DNA from: Hysterium pulicare CBS 123377
Taxonomy: Eukaryota; Ascomycota; Dothideomycetes; Hysteriales; Hysteriaceae
DNA: 64,000 nt
Assembly: GCA_000467715.1 (NCBI GenBank)
Contig: AJFK01000274.1
Location: 1 to 64,000, forward strand
Direction of reading: 5' to 3'
Positions 46,032 to 57,672 of this stretch are shown here, one piece after another (the stretch's first letter is position 1; the number at the start of each line of letters is the position of its first letter). Under the pieces are notes generated by a model. That model made no database searches and had not been told where the DNA came from. It worked only from the letters and a program-made list of their open reading frames with translations. The position numbers and the translations under genes are program-made.

Positions 46032-46961
46032 GTGTTTGGTGAAGTAGCTAGGTGATATGGGGATGTCGAGGAGCGGAAACTATGAGTTTATGGTTCTTGA
46101 CCTATAACTAATTTGTGTCATCGGCTTACTTTGAAAAAAGTCGTACAAAAGCCTATTCTTGTTTGCTAAAGTTTAGGGTACATTTCTGCAAAGTCATCCA
46201 GATAAGCTACATTGTGTTGGCATACTAATCACGACTTCATGTCATTGCTACAACCTTACCTGGGTTATTCAACTAATGTCTCCAGATCTCAACCTCACAC
46301 CCTCAAACGTCCTCGAACTTCAACATGCCTTAGTGCATGGAATGGTTCAACACCCATGTTCATAGCCGCTGACGCGATGCTTCTTCCCCAGTTCCTTAGT
46401 GCGGACCTGTTCCAGACGGCCAGGTTCTGTCGCAAATGATGTGGTGGACGAAAAGCAGCCATTTCCAACATGACCTTCAAGGAACAAATGCACACCAAAT
46501 ACTTTGATCGACATCCAAATGCTGACTATCCAAGCGCCTTCATTCGATATGGTAGGTTCGCGTTATTTCTGACGTTTGATAGATCTTCACGTGATCGGTT
46601 TCGCGCTTACTTCGGCACGGCAAACATCCAATTTCAACGTCACCTCTCACCAAGACCGCAAACGAGAGAGGTCTCTTTCAGAGTCCGACGGACCTTAGTC
46701 TGGCCACTCTTTGCTTGCAGTCCAGAAATATTACGATATTCCTCTTGATACAGCGATGGGTAGGAACCTGGCAAAGATTCGAGCTGCAGTTCCGATTCAC
46801 TGACCGGTGTCTGCTCACAGATACGACTCTTTAAACGTAGATTCTCGCCTCCTTTCACACGCTTCAGCGCTCGAACATTGCATAGTCCACCTAGTACAAT
46901 TTCCTACTACCATTTTCCACCGCTCATTGACATCCGAAAACTGGAGCGCCATATCCGCACT
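46032..46961. other. intergenic region
   Basis: No gene supported; open frames on both strands lack family resemblance and splice-consistent extension. Confidence 0.45.
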
Positions 46962-48471
46962 CTAAACTCTCGTTATCACACTTGCCGGTATACTGGATCC
47001 TTCAGTGGACATATGGTTGGCTGTACCCTGCATGCTTTCCTGAGCGGACCTTAGAAGAAAATTGAGAATGTCGCCCTCCAGCTGTTGAATCATCTTTCGG
47101 TTCATTTGCTTCAATTTCTCTGCCCCGTTGAGGGTGAGATGAAAGTCCGGCCCACGGCATCCGAGAATGACCTTATTATGGGTGGAAGGTGCGACGTAGC
47201 CATGGTGATGGAGATTGATCCAATTATAGCAGAAGTAGCACGCATATTTGGAACATCCTACGTATTTGTCGCCACCAACGAAGCGGAAATCCCCGCGAGC
47301 GAAACGATCAACGAGGGCAAGTTCTGCGTGGACGCGTGTCACGAACGAGCTATCCTGCTCGACTTGCTCGCTCAATTGGAGCTGACTAGCAACATCCAGG
47401 CCAACAAAAGCACCCAAGATGGCACCACTTTGGATTTCCTGCCCGTTTTTACACATCCTTCGAATGGTGTCATAGCCCTGCCTGAACTCTGGGTCAATCC
47501 TGACTTCTTTTGTTGCCGTGGCAGGCAACGGTGCCCAATCTGCAACTCGTACATCGCTAATCTCTTTAAGCCCCGGTATTTTCAGGATGACATTGATGAT
47601 GGTCCTGACTTTGGAAACGTGAGCACCTAGCCTTCCGATGTTATGTGCTAACTCATGAAAGCAATCGTCCTTGCTTTGGGACCTCTTTCGGAGCCTCTCC
47701 ACATATTCTCCTCTCAATCCGTAGCAATGCTGCACTAGCTCCTTCCGGACTTTCCCAACGCCGGCCTTGACTCCTAGCTCTTGTAAGCCTTTACGTATTG
47801 CAACACCTGTATATGGTTAGCGCGCTCCAACAAGCAAGGGTGTGAGTGGATGATTAGAGTCTTAACTTACTTGACGTAGGTTGTGCACCATCATTGAGCT
47901 TCTTCCTGCATTGAACAGTGAGTTCTCTTACTTTGCTCCGGTAGAAGTTGATCCGCCCGGATGCCTTTTTAACGGCCATGGCAAGTATACTATCTCTGAT
48001 GTCCTCACGATTTGACTCATTGACCATCTTCAGTTTCTCCAAAACTTTTACCACGAAGTTCCGCACGGTAGGCCGTACACCCTCGTTCGCAGCCAGCCAA
48101 AGAATCACGCCATGTTCGAGCTGCTGCAAAGCTGCGGCCGTGACAGTAGCTCCACCTTTCTCGATATCGCATAGGTAGGCCAAAGAGTCAAGGAAGTCTC
48201 GTCGATATTCATGTTGTGAGCCTCCTGACGCTGCTTGTCTCGGCCTCGGTTCGTTTTTGAATGGTGACAGCGCTTTAAAAAGAAGCAGTTTAGGATAGAA
48301 ATCCCGGACCTGCTTCTCATGCATTTGCGATAGGATGGACTGGGATTTGTTCACTTCCTCCTCTTGTCCTCGCGTCACAGGACGCAAGGCCAAAGGAGCT
48401 TGAGGTGGTACTGGAGTGGCCGAGGACGAATGCCGCTTTCGCAGCTGGCGAGGCGCGTAAATGGACGCCAT
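46962..48471 (-). CDS. fungal OTT_1508-type deaminase-fold protein, two exons
   Basis: A 481-residue protein; exons 48471-47871 and 47806-46962, intron 64 bp (GTAAGT...TACAG), joining in frame inside QPTS|VAIRKGLQEL. The C-terminal third carries the zinc-site motifs of the cytidine-deaminase fold: HAE at 360-362 (TRVHAELALVDRF) and a CxxC at 390-393 within YVGCSKYACYFCYNW. The order and the SK-x2-CYxC pattern fit the OTT_1508-like group (Pfam OTT_1508_deam), known in Orientia and expanded in fungi, where function is unknown; nucleic-acid or nucleotide deamination is the expected chemistry. The N-terminal two thirds are helical and charged, without known domain. Key residues are all present. 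Substrate, partner and location cannot be told from sequence. Confidence 0.8.
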
Positions 48472-48574
48472 GATGGTTTGTGATCACAATAATACTTTGT
48501 CGCCTCGTAAAATGTTAATCGACGCAGATCTAGATTGAAATCAACATGCCATCGTGGATACCATCAAATGAGGC

Positions 48575-48766
48575 TCAAAGCGGGGTTCTCTTCCATTGCG
48601 TTCTTATCGCTTCGCGTGCATCTGCATTCCATGCGGCCACGGCCAATCGAAGGTACGTATACTTCTGACTGGCTACACGGTAACACAACATCTCGGCTAA
48701 CATAATCGTCCTCGAAGGCTGCAGACTATCAACTTCCTGCAACAAGGAGCGTAAACGCTTGGCCAT
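48575..48766 (-). CDS. possible small gene, unknown
   Basis: A 63-residue frame (MAKRLRSLLQEVDSLQPSRT ... REAIRTQWKRTPL), amphipathic and well composed, lying 103 bp upstream of the deaminase on the same strand. It could be a short gene, the last exon of a gene decayed upstream, or a former 5' part of the deaminase locus. No family recognised. Confidence 0.25.
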   Translation of the reverse strand: MAKRLRSLLQEVDSLQPSRTIMLAEMLCYRVASQKYTYLRLAVAAWNADAREAIRTQWKRTPL

Positions 48767-50761
48767 CGAGGCTGCTATTTCTCAGTAAGAGCTATACTGC
48801 GCCGGGCATCTGGTCCCGTTCCTGGTTCTCCTCCTCTCTATCATTCATGCTGCCAAGGAACGACCTTAAGTGCGACCTATCAAACACATGTCACAAGAAT
48901 TTGAGTATACACCTCCTTTTTTTTGCCGTGAGACGTTTTGAAGGCTTCAACGACGACAGAGCAATGGACCGGAGGGCCACATCGAAATGATACTGCGCAT
49001 ACCGTTAGCTCCGAGAATTTCAAAGAGATTTCAGCTACGCCGAAGTATATCGAAGGTTACGATGCCATAGTATGGCTGGTGTCGCATGTACTCATACGGA
49101 CAACAGGAACCCTAGCACTCGAGATTTTCCTTTCAACTTGGTCTCGTGGAACGATGGATCATCAGGAAGTGATGCAGGTACAACTCTTCCCATTCGAGTA
49201 CAGGCTGGTAAAAAACTCCACATAAAAGCATTGATCTGCATCTTCCTGAAATAACCTGGCCCGTGCCAAACGGCGTTTGACCTCGGACAATGACGGCTTT
49301 GTGGAGTTTTTGCCAACGTTGTAGCATATGATGCGTAATCTAGAGCACTAGATGCGCTATCCGGTCCTTGTGACTCATTTCCTTGATTTGGGACCAAGAA
49401 TTTCGTGAACTCCCGACACTTGCCGGCCGGAAGCTGCTACTCTGAGTTCAAATCCAGAGCGTGGACGAGAAGATACGCAGGTTTTGATCGTCGTTGTCGC
49501 ATTACTTCGCCCTTGTGACCAAGCTAGTCTCTAAACCGCAACATTTGGAAGCCTTAGACTGCGGGATATCTTGCATCACCCGACTTTATTGCGGTTTTCG
49601 TCGCGACTTACCCGGCATCCAGTCCGCCAAGCCCCAGCCTCCCCAGGCCCTCCCAATGCCCATATAAACAACCCTTCCCCCCGGTCCTCCTCTCTTCTTT
49701 TCTTCAGGAACACGACTCAACTCAACTCTGAAGCGCAACTCATGGGCCCCTACCCACAACCACCTCATTCCGGTGTCCCCCCCAGACTCTCCTGTGGCCA
49801 TGACCCGGTTAATACTCACCCCCAGCAAGCCCTGCTCTTGGCCGTTCGCGGTGGGAGGATGAATGGGTATGACCTTGCCTAATGGAGCGATTAACCCAGC
49901 CAGATTCGAGCACTGCCTTGTCAGGAGATATATTACTTTTACTGGAGGTTCTGTTAATTCGGACTGACTGGGGCTGCGGCTGGATGATGTGGTTGGAGTT
50001 TGCAATTTTTTTTTTGGAAGGTCTGGATTGAGTTGGAGTGCATCCCGCTCATTCCTTGGCCTGTGGGAGTTTATGCTCACATGCGGGAGTTGATACCTGC
50101 ATTCCTTTTTTTTTTTTGGTCGGCCTTGCCACCCACTCTTTTTTTTTCGCTGATCCCTCGCCTTTATGGCGGGGGTTGGGGAAGAAATATTAGGGAATGC
50201 TATTGAGATGGCTGAAGACCTTGCTGTCTATGGGCTGTACATCTTTTCGTCCCAAGCATCGTATACCTCGCTGGGACTCTGCATCTTTGATGATTCGATC
50301 TCACTCATTGCCGGTTCATTTCCCCTCTTCTCTCCCCTCTCCTCTTTTCTCTGTCTTAGTGATCATCATTACCATTTCATCCCCGCGGATACTCAACGAT
50401 GTCCGACCCTTCAACTGACCACATAAAGTTGCCTCTTCCTGCCATATTACTCAAACAGCTACTTCAACGTTTGGGTTGCCTCCACCGATACAAATATGTG
50501 CCATTTCCTGCCTCTTGAAATAGCGCGTTAGTCGAGAATGGTCTTCTGTAATTGACACCAGTATTTTCGAGTTGTTGATGATGTCGTATCATGCAAGATG
50601 CGTTTTGTACAGTCACTCTATAACTTGCAGTATGCAAAAGTGGTATAATCATCATTCAGGATGTATAGCCAGGGGCGCCGCAGCGCGTTTCCTGCTACGT
50701 GGAGGTTGAAGAATGCTGTCCGGAGTAACAATACCTATCCCATACCCACCCTACAGTCTCA
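48767..50761. other. gene-poor stretch
   Basis: No convincing gene. Frames around 48938-49225 (plus) and 49586-50080 (minus) were examined; neither has family resemblance. A long T-run lies at about 50105-50118 inside a copy of the dispersed repeat described separately. Confidence 0.4.
50040..50200. repeat. dispersed poly-T repeat, copy 1
   Basis: Shares with copies 2-5 a block of the type ATG(C/T)(A/G)GGAGTT(T/G)AT(A/G)CCTGCATTCC, then a long T-run, then a purine-rich GG(A/T)GAAGAA-like tail. Here the pieces are catgcgggagttgatacctg, a T-run at 50105-50118 and ggttggggaagaaa. Diverged. Confidence 0.5.
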
Positions 50762-51352
50762 TTACCCAGACTCGGAATGTTTCGAACCCAATCCGTTTTC
50801 CTCATCGTAAGCACCCCCCGAACCCAACCCGTTGCCCTCACCTCCTCCAATCTCTCCCAGTCCATCTTCGACTCCCTCTTCGCCAGCTACCTCTCCTCCC
50901 AATCCAACCTCATCACCTTCAACCCCACTCAACCCGGCTTCAATCCCCCTAACCCCCTCCCGTCCAACAGCCAACTCGTCACGAAGTAAATCATGCTTGA
51001 GCTCATGATTTCTAACACGCATTTCATCGAGCTTAATCTCCTCTTCCTCTTTCTCTTTCCTAATCTCTTTCTTACGGTTGAGGTTCTCCGTACGAAGCGT
51101 ATTCGCAGCCTTTTTGATCTTCATCTGCTCTTTATCGAGGCGGCTAGAGCGAGCTTGGAAGTATTGGATTAGAGTGCTGGCTTCGTGGATTTTGTCGGTG
51201 GGGGAGATTAAGGGGGTGAGGTTTAATTTTTGCATCATTTGAGCGAGGGTGCGGGTGTCTTCTGTCGGTTTGGCTTCTGTCCGCTTGCCTTGCGGTGGGT
51301 TTGCTTCTGCTGATTTGGCTTCTGCCGGTTTTGTTTCTGTTGGTGGCGACAT
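50762..51352 (-). CDS. predicted coiled-coil protein
   Basis: A 196-residue single-exon frame. The N-terminus (about 1-35) is a Pro/Glu/Ala/Lys-rich repeat (TKPAEAKSAEANPPQ), the middle (about 55-130) a highly charged helix likely to coil (LDKEQMKIKKAANTLRTENL, RKEKEEEEIKLDEMRVRNHE), and the tail is Gly/Glu-rich. It has the same broad plan as the coiled-coil family 2 kb further on (disordered start, coil) but no visible sequence match, no intron and no zinc motif, so I do not place it in that family. Function unknown; a real gene is likely because the helical pattern is long and the start clean. Confidence 0.45.
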   Translation of the reverse strand: MSPPTETKPAEAKSAEANPPQGKRTEAKPTEDTRTLAQMMQKLNLTPLISPTDKIHEASTLIQYFQARSSRLDKEQMKIKKAANTLRTENLNRKKEIRKEKEEEEIKLDEMRVRNHELKHDLLRDELAVGREGVRGIEAGLSGVEGDEVGLGGEVAGEEGVEDGLGEIGGGEGNGLGSGGAYDEENGLGSKHSESG

Positions 51353-52909
51353 AGTTGTTTGGTTCGATAGGTGGTGGTCGCGGTTTCGATATGAAGAAGT
51401 TGATGGGGGAGGTTATTCGTGAGGCCTTTTTCTTGATCTTAAAAGGCATGTTGCCTAATTTCACGGGAGACAGCTTTAGTTGTGAATTCAGGAGCGTAGT
51501 GAACGTATATGGTAGTTCTGAGGCGGCGGAAGTCCTCACAGAACTCGGTGATGCGCATCCGTGACTGCCTGGTGCGCTGAGTTTTTTTTCATCCTCTTTT
51601 GCCCTTCCTTCGATCGTTTTTGACACCCAACTGTTCCCCGATAGCATCTTTTTGTGGCTATGTTGCAGACTGCCTTATTTCGAGTGTGTGATTCTGAGTA
51701 TGCGGTTCTGAGTATACGGTTATCTAATCTTCTGTGCACTATATACGTCATGGGAACAGAAGCAAATCGAGATAGTACTATCCATTCGAATACAACATCC
51801 CATTCGAAAATCACTTCGTTTGATGGGAGGGTGCTGAGTGGATACGCTTCTGGCCTAGTGAAACGCAGTTCCTGACCGTTGTGAATGCATCATGTTGAAG
51901 GATATTCTCTGGGATGGCACATGTTGAAAACCGCAATGAGGATTAATTGATAAGATGAGAGAACTCTCCGGAAGGAATCATGGATCTTTCGTTCTGAACT
52001 GTTGTCTTCTACATTCTGATTGACCCCGTGTCTCTCATGGAGCCGCTATGGTGTGCCTTCTGCATGTGCTTTAGCACAAGATCGTGGGAGTGGAAGCCCG
52101 CTTGTGAAGTCTTTGCCTAAGTTTAATTTCCGGCGTTTAACTCCCGGCATTTTCCTCTTTTTCGTTCGGCTGGCGTCCTTGCGATGTCACCGGAGGAAGA
52201 AGTGTTCTAGTGTCCCTGTATTTTGAGAGCCATAATGAGTGTGATTATTGGTTGTACTGTGGAAGTCTATAGCCGCCTAGGTCTAGGTAGATCCTGTTGC
52301 ATAAGCTTCCTTCAAATAGTCTCGAAGATGGGAACTGGATTTAACGCCTTATACACAGATCGAATCAGCTTTGCAGGCTGGTGGAAAAGACGGTGGTAGA
52401 CGCGCGCCTATCCTATGACAAGGACGAGGTACGACACCCCAATGTGAGCTGTAAGGTTTACACGCACAGACAGCTGCATCCAAATGACATTTGATCTATA
52501 CCTCTCGGAATGTTGTTATGCGAAGGGATGAAATTTGTGCAATCGAAAATGGAGAAAGAGCGTTCCGATCTTCTCCAAGATCAAGCAGACAATCTCTCGG
52601 ATACAGTTCGACGACGGAAGCTTCGGACTATGGTTCTGGAATTTGACAAGCAGGCTTTTGGGAGCAGATCATCCACAAGAATCTCAATTGCATTGATGTC
52701 ATAGTATAAATCTATCTAGTACTCCACCGCATCGAGTATAATACGACTGGCCAAGCCTCACATAGCCGACTAATTAAGACTATGTGCTTCTCCCCCCAGT
52801 AGAACAAGAAATGATACTGTATCCGGCCCTTATACTCAGATGTATGGAGTCTGGAAACAGCCTACCGACGAGAACCGACCCCGCCACGTCTTGGAAACTA
52901 CATGATAGC
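51353..52909. other. gene-poor stretch with a dispersed repeat
   Basis: No supported gene. A 64-residue plus-strand frame at 52510-52704 (KMEKERSDLLQDQADNLSDT) is helical and protein-like, possibly a scrap of a coiled-coil gene. The dispersed repeat copy 2 lies at about 52135-52205. Confidence 0.35.
52135..52205. repeat. dispersed poly-T repeat, copy 2
   Basis: The 43 bases from 52161 (ttcgttcggctggcgtcctt and on to ggaggaagaag) match 54779-54821 with a single difference visible at the start. Upstream a shortened T-run is present. Confidence 0.75.
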
Positions 52910-53813
52910 TTAACCGCGCTTGGCAAGTACAGCAGCACGATGCGTCTTTGCCGCACCCCGTGAGCGACGGCGTAGTCCCGCGACATCATTAGTGCGAGTG
53001 CACGTAAGTCCCGTCAAAGCACAATTACGGCAGGGCTCCGCAGTATCGCAAGTACCCTCTAAACGATCCTCGTAGCATTCCTTGCAAGGCACAGCTACAA
53101 CGTTCTGCGTGACTGATGCCGAGAAGGCCGTGCTGATCCTAAGAGGCAGTTAGCGTACAAGCACATGTAGTGAGAAATGTTAGAGAAATGTGTAATACTT
53201 ACTTTGCGGTCGTTTTGACATCGCTCTTTTCCTTGGGATCCGCAGACGAGGTTTTCTGGGCTACCAACTTCATATCGCGGAAGCCAGTCTGTAGTAGATC
53301 CACGTTGATCTGCATGGCCGTCACCTGCTTCTTCAGGCCTGTAACTTCCTCCCGGAGACCATTGTTTTCTGTCATGAGCTCTGCCTGATTGTCACGAAGG
53401 TCTTGGTTCTCAGCGACGAGACGAGTGTTATCCCCAAGCAGCGTGGCATTTGCGACTTTGAGAGCCTCACACTCCTCCGCCACCTTGGTAGGCGTCACCT
53501 GGGCAGCCAATAGTTCGCCGGTCGTCCATTCTAGTTCTGAATTGGAGTGGTCAAGCTTTGCTTTCAAGTCGTCGACTTCATCCGCCGCATCATCAAAGGC
53601 TTTCTTGTATTCTTTCAACGTCTCGCATTCTTCGTCGAGAGCGTTGCGCTCTTCTTCGGAATCTTCCAGTTTCTTCCGCAACATTCGAATTGTTGCATCC
53701 TTGTTCTGCGAGAGACTAGTCGACATGGAGCTTGATGCATCGCTCATGTCATGATCCGTGTCCTTTTTGTCGTTGTTCATTCCATCGTCCATGCTGTTGA
53801 GCTTCTCACGCAT
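52910..53813 (-). CDS. family gene A: coiled coil plus six-cysteine zinc cluster, two exons
   Basis: A 279-residue protein, exons 53813-53203 and 53138-52910, intron 64 bp (GTAAGT...CTTAG, phase 2). Residues about 40-185 are a long coiled coil (RMLRKKLEDSEEERNALDEE, LVAENQDLRDNQAELMTENN, GLREEVTGLKKQVTAMQ). Exon 2 codes a cysteine cluster, C222, C225, C234, C240, C243, C250 (PCKECYEDRLEGTCDTAEPC then RNCALTGLTCTR), spaced C-x2-C-x8-C-x5-C-x2-C-x6-C. This is the order of the fungal Zn2Cys6 DNA-binding cluster but with eight instead of six residues before the third cysteine. A basic tail follows (GLRRRSRGAAKTHR). Unlike D, E and F it has no CCCH finger. Expected nuclear, possibly a dimer through the coil; unlike ordinary Zn2Cys6 regulators the cluster is C-terminal. 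Confidence 0.75.
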
Positions 53814-54300
53814 GATAAATGTTGGTTGAGTTCAATGAGGATTGGCGGGGAGTGGTTGATGAAGGAATTAGGAGGGTATGCGGGTGTTTAGAATAAAGAT
53901 GAGGTTGTGTGTAGTCGGGGAATATCGTTTTATGGTACGTAGAACTAAGTGAAAGTTCGCACGTTTTGTGTCCGTTCTGCACAATAACAGTGTGGGCGCA
54001 GCGCCCCCATTCACTAGTTAGCGTGGCGTTTCTAAAGAACCTCTGATGGAGTGAAAGTTCGTAACCGTAGCGGAGGTGATGTCCAAAGTGAAATTCTAGT
54101 CGGCCTAGCTGACGTCATTGGTAAAGGAACCGCCATTCACTGTCGGAACGGAGCCACCTGACCTCCGTGAACCCACTAAAAAGGCTTTCGCCCCCTCCAG
54201 TTCTTCTCTTCTTTCCTTGAACTTGCTATCTCAGTTGTTGGGCATCACCCAACGAAGGTGTAGACAGTTGTGTCAGCAAGTTCCACGGGTAGCTCGATCG

Positions 54301-54440
54301 CATCTCATGGCCTTTGAAACCCCCCCTAACACGGGGACTGCCATGAACCGCAGGAGACTATCCAAAACCAGTCAAATTTGCATCTCATGGCCTTTGAAGC
54401 CCTCCCTAACTCGGAGACTGCCATGAACCGCATGAGGCTG
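54301..54440. repeat. direct duplication, 80-bp period
   Basis: catctcatggcctttgaaac at 54301 returns at 54381 as catctcatggcctttgaagc; the similarity continues through ccctaac, cgggactgccatgaaccgca. About 57 bp are clearly shared in each unit. Confidence 0.85.
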
Positions 54441-54659
54441 TCACACTTTGATCGAACTCTTTTCATGTTTCGCATGGACTGAGGGAGATCCTCGACAACC
54501 CGGTCTGCCCAGGAAGTCCCTGGCCTCTCACATACACGACTTGTGCTGGGTCTCGGCTCCTGGGATTCCAACCTGAGTCTACCCAAGGTGTCCCTGGCTT
54601 TTGAGATCATCACTGGTCTCGGCGGTCTCGGCCCTTGGGAGACTGCCGTCAAGCTCGGG

Positions 54660-54835
54660 AGTGTATGCCCGGTCTGATGTGCCTTGCACCGCCGCTGAAC
54701 GTGTGGAGATTGGGGGTGCATACCCACATGTAGGAGTTTATGCCTGCATTCCAGCTCAAATTCCGGCCATCTTTTTTTTCGTTCGACTGGCGTCCTTGCG
54801 ATGTCACCGGAGGAAGAAGTTCGGATTTTTCCATG
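54660..54835. repeat. dispersed poly-T repeat, copy 3
   Basis: Carries the fullest form: cacatgtaggagtttatgcc, tgcattcc, a T-run at 54772-54779, then cgttcgactggcgtccttgc and ggaggaagaag. The last 43 bases are nearly identical to copy 2. Confidence 0.7.
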
Positions 54836-56084
54836 GTTTCAAAGGTGAATGACACATTGCGCTATGTAATCTCTGAGTATACGGCCAGGTGTGTTATGCT
54901 TTTCTTGTATCTCCAGCGTCCTTTTCTCGTCAAAACTTACGACGCATACAGCTACAACAATCGCTCTGATATCTAGTGATTTACGAACATGAGGAATGGA
55001 TGATCGTATACTGTGTGGTAGATCACAACAGCGATTAGGTTTGGAGTGATCGAAGCTCCTGGCTGTATGTTTCACGTGAACGTTCTAGAAGCGACACAAC
55101 TGGCAAATACTTTGCTTGCTGGAAAGGATTAATTTTGCTACAGACTCGGGTTTATTGGATGTCGTTCCATCATTATCACGCAAGCCAAGCAGAAAATGCA
55201 ATATATGCCCTTCCCTGACAGTATATCATGCAATCTGTCTTGTTCCTTTACCCTTTAGCCTACAACATTGTAAAGAAACAGCACTACCGCCAATGTACCG
55301 AGGTATATCATGCTGATCACTACCAAACCTGCCGTTATCTTCTGGCGGAGGAAACGGGTTCGTGCGGACCATGATAATGAGCTACTTCAGCCGTTGAGGG
55401 TGGTGATGAGCATTGTTTGGATACAAGGTAGAGCAAACGCTGTAAAAGCAAAAATGTTGGCGATATCCATGAAGAACCATGTAAAAGGACGAAGGTTTGT
55501 CTCACTTTTTTTCGTGGGGATGTATGAAAGCATTCTCCGCCCCGCTCCATATAGTGAGGTTGAAAATTACCGAATCTGGGTAGTGCACGGACATACTGGA
55601 TCACGTGTGGCGCTAAGAGTATCCCAACGCCTATATGAGCTTCCCAAACTCCCTCACCACAACCCTTTTTTTCTTCTTTGGACTTGCCACTCTTGAGCTT
55701 GAGGATGGTATAACATACTGGAGAGTTTTCGCAGTGGTACTTTCCCGCGGTATATCATACCGGCGTAGTCAGTAAACGCTTTATGGCCTTGCAGTGCGGT
55801 GCCTTTGATGTGCCCCCGCCATATCGCCCCGAAAGCTACCACTCCCCCCGTCCCTCATATGGGACCCTCAGCAGACTCCTCTCAGGTTACGGCTCCGGGT
55901 CTTGGCAGGCGACAGCCCAATCTCGCGCGTTCAAGGGCCATCCCGCCTGCGTGAGATGGGTCATTTTAGGCGGATTGCCTTGCACATTCATCGAACCTGA
56001 CCCTCGCTCTGAGCGAGTGGGTTCATTTTCCCTGGCATGTGAGAATCTCGCATGGCCATCAGCCTTTCCATCATACCTCGAATC

Positions 56085-56200
56085 AGTGGGTTTTATCCCG
56101 CATGCAAGAATTGATATTTGCATTTCGATGGCTCTTTTTTCCTTTTTTTTTCCTCATTGAGTATCCGCCATGAGCAGATCTTGAAGAGGAAACGCGCTTT
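56085..56200. repeat. dispersed poly-T repeat, copy 4
   Basis: Diverged copy: cccgcatgcaagaattgata, tttgcatttc, a broken T-run at about 56137-56151, then a purine-rich tail with cttgaagaggaaa. Confidence 0.4.
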
Positions 56201-56312
56201 ACTTTGAGGCTTTTCCTATATTATGAAACCTCTATCTAATCGCTGTCAAGCAGCTCAATTTCTTTGTGGTCAGACGGGTTGTTCGCGTTGCTAAGTTTCA
56301 TGTACACAGAGC

Positions 56313-56367
56313 TTATCGCCAAATCAACTCCTTATCGCCACATCAACTGTTTATCGCCACATCAACT
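56313..56367. repeat. 19-bp tandem repeat, three copies
   Basis: ttatcgccacatcaact repeats at 56313, 56332 and 56351 with one base difference in the first copy. Confidence 0.9.
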
Positions 56368-56931
56368 TTCAACCGGCCGAGAAGCATCTCGCCTTTCTCT
56401 TTTACAAAAGCAATATCCAATAACGATGACATTCCGATGGGCGTAATGATCACTCTGGCTGTCGCATCACATGTGTGTTCGCATTCAAGAATTGGAGTCA
56501 TTCGCGTAATACATTGGATTACTTCGAATAAAAGTTGAAGCAATGCACAGCTTGGTCTTAGGGAGAAGAATATTTAAACAATCACTTTTACTAGTATGCA
56601 GGATATGCCTGCCTTGCCGGACAGAAAGGACCTTGTAGTTACTACTGTACAGTCTTGGACACTACCATGGAGATGTGGTGTCACTGTCACTAGAGAAGAA
56701 CCCAAAACCCATTACCAGATGATCCACCCCACATTCAAAATCCCCTTGTCGCAAGTTCACAACTCACGGTATCAATTCCACTCACACTCAAAACCCATGC
56801 ATGGTACATTCTTCGCATTAGCCCAAGCTGTCGTAAGCAGCGTTATCGATCGAGTACTCCATACACCCAATCAATTTCGTGTAGAACTGTAGCCATGTTA
56901 GGTTCTGTCTTCGACTGTTGGAAGCTCAGAA

Positions 56932-57672
56932 TTACCCGGTGGACTTGCGCTTCTTGGACGCTGTGCCGTCAGAAGGTACGGCTCCGCCAGTGATCTTGAA
57001 ATCGCGTAATTGTGTGTTGAGAGTGGCCTCGACCTTCTTTTTGCTGGCCAGAGTCGATTGGAGTTTTGTATTGCTCTCAATAAGTTCCTAAGATAGCGTC
57101 AATGTTAGTTGATAGTATGATGGCGTAGAACTCGCTGTAGAATTGTTACGTACCTCGATGGTCTTATCCTTCGCAACCGCCTCAATCTTCAGCACTCTAA
57201 CCCTGTCGTTGAGGGCGTCGATGATGTTTGAGTCCATCTCCTCATTATGATCGAACACCTCGACCATGTCAGACTCGTCCAAGATCTCGACGTATCCCTC
57301 GCAGAACTGGTCTTGGAGATCCTGCAGATTTTCTTCGTTTATTTCATTGTCACGTTCTAGTGCAGCGTTCTTGGCTCGTAGATTGGTATTCTCTTGAACC
57401 TCGTTCCTGTATTTAGAGAGAAGATGATCACTGCTGAGCATGTGCGCATCCTTCAGTTTGCTGAGCTCGAGTTGAGCTCGTAGGGTTTCTTTGACCTGTG
57501 TCTCGTATTTATCCTGCAGCTGGAAATGCTGGATGTTTGGGACTGATGCTTTCTGTGCTTTGGACAATTCATCTTCAAGTCGCTTGATCTGTTCGCCGCG
57601 CTGGTGGTGTTCCGAAAGAAGCTGAGCATGGTCCAGGCTAGTGGGTGGGGAGGTTGGCTGATGGTGAGACAT
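56932..57672 (-). CDS. family gene B: coiled-coil protein without zinc exon, two exons
   Basis: A 224-residue protein, exons 57672-57154 and 57087-56932, intron 66 bp (GTACGT...CTTAG, phase 0). The start is Pro/Ser-rich (MSHHQPTSPPTSLDHAQLLS), then a long coil (QIKRLEDELSKAQKAS, AALERDNEINEENLQDLQDQ, INDERVRVL-like ALNDRVRVLKIEAVAKDKTI). Exon 2 continues the coil (IESNTKLQSTLASKKKVEAT) and ends in a basic SKKRKSTG, a likely nuclear signal. In gene E an SKKRKLA stands at the same place, just before the phase-2 intron and the zinc exon. Here translation stops instead, and I see no cysteine cluster in the following 130 bp. So B looks like a family member that lost its last exon. Confidence 0.65.

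Larger units (their letters stand above)
53814..56931. other. gene-free stretch between family genes A and B, rich in repeats
   Basis: No supported gene. It holds an 80-bp direct duplication (54301/54381), dispersed repeat copies 3 and 4, and a 19-bp triplicate (56313). The frames on both strands are short and follow the repeats. Confidence 0.5.

Noticed and set aside
49586-50080. 164-residue minus-strand open frame
   Set aside because: No family, no coil or domain, overlapped by an equally long plus-strand frame; left unannotated.
50762-51352. Placing this coiled-coil gene in the coiled-coil/zinc family
   Set aside because: Same broad plan but no shared intron, no basic patch before a zinc exon and no visible sequence match.
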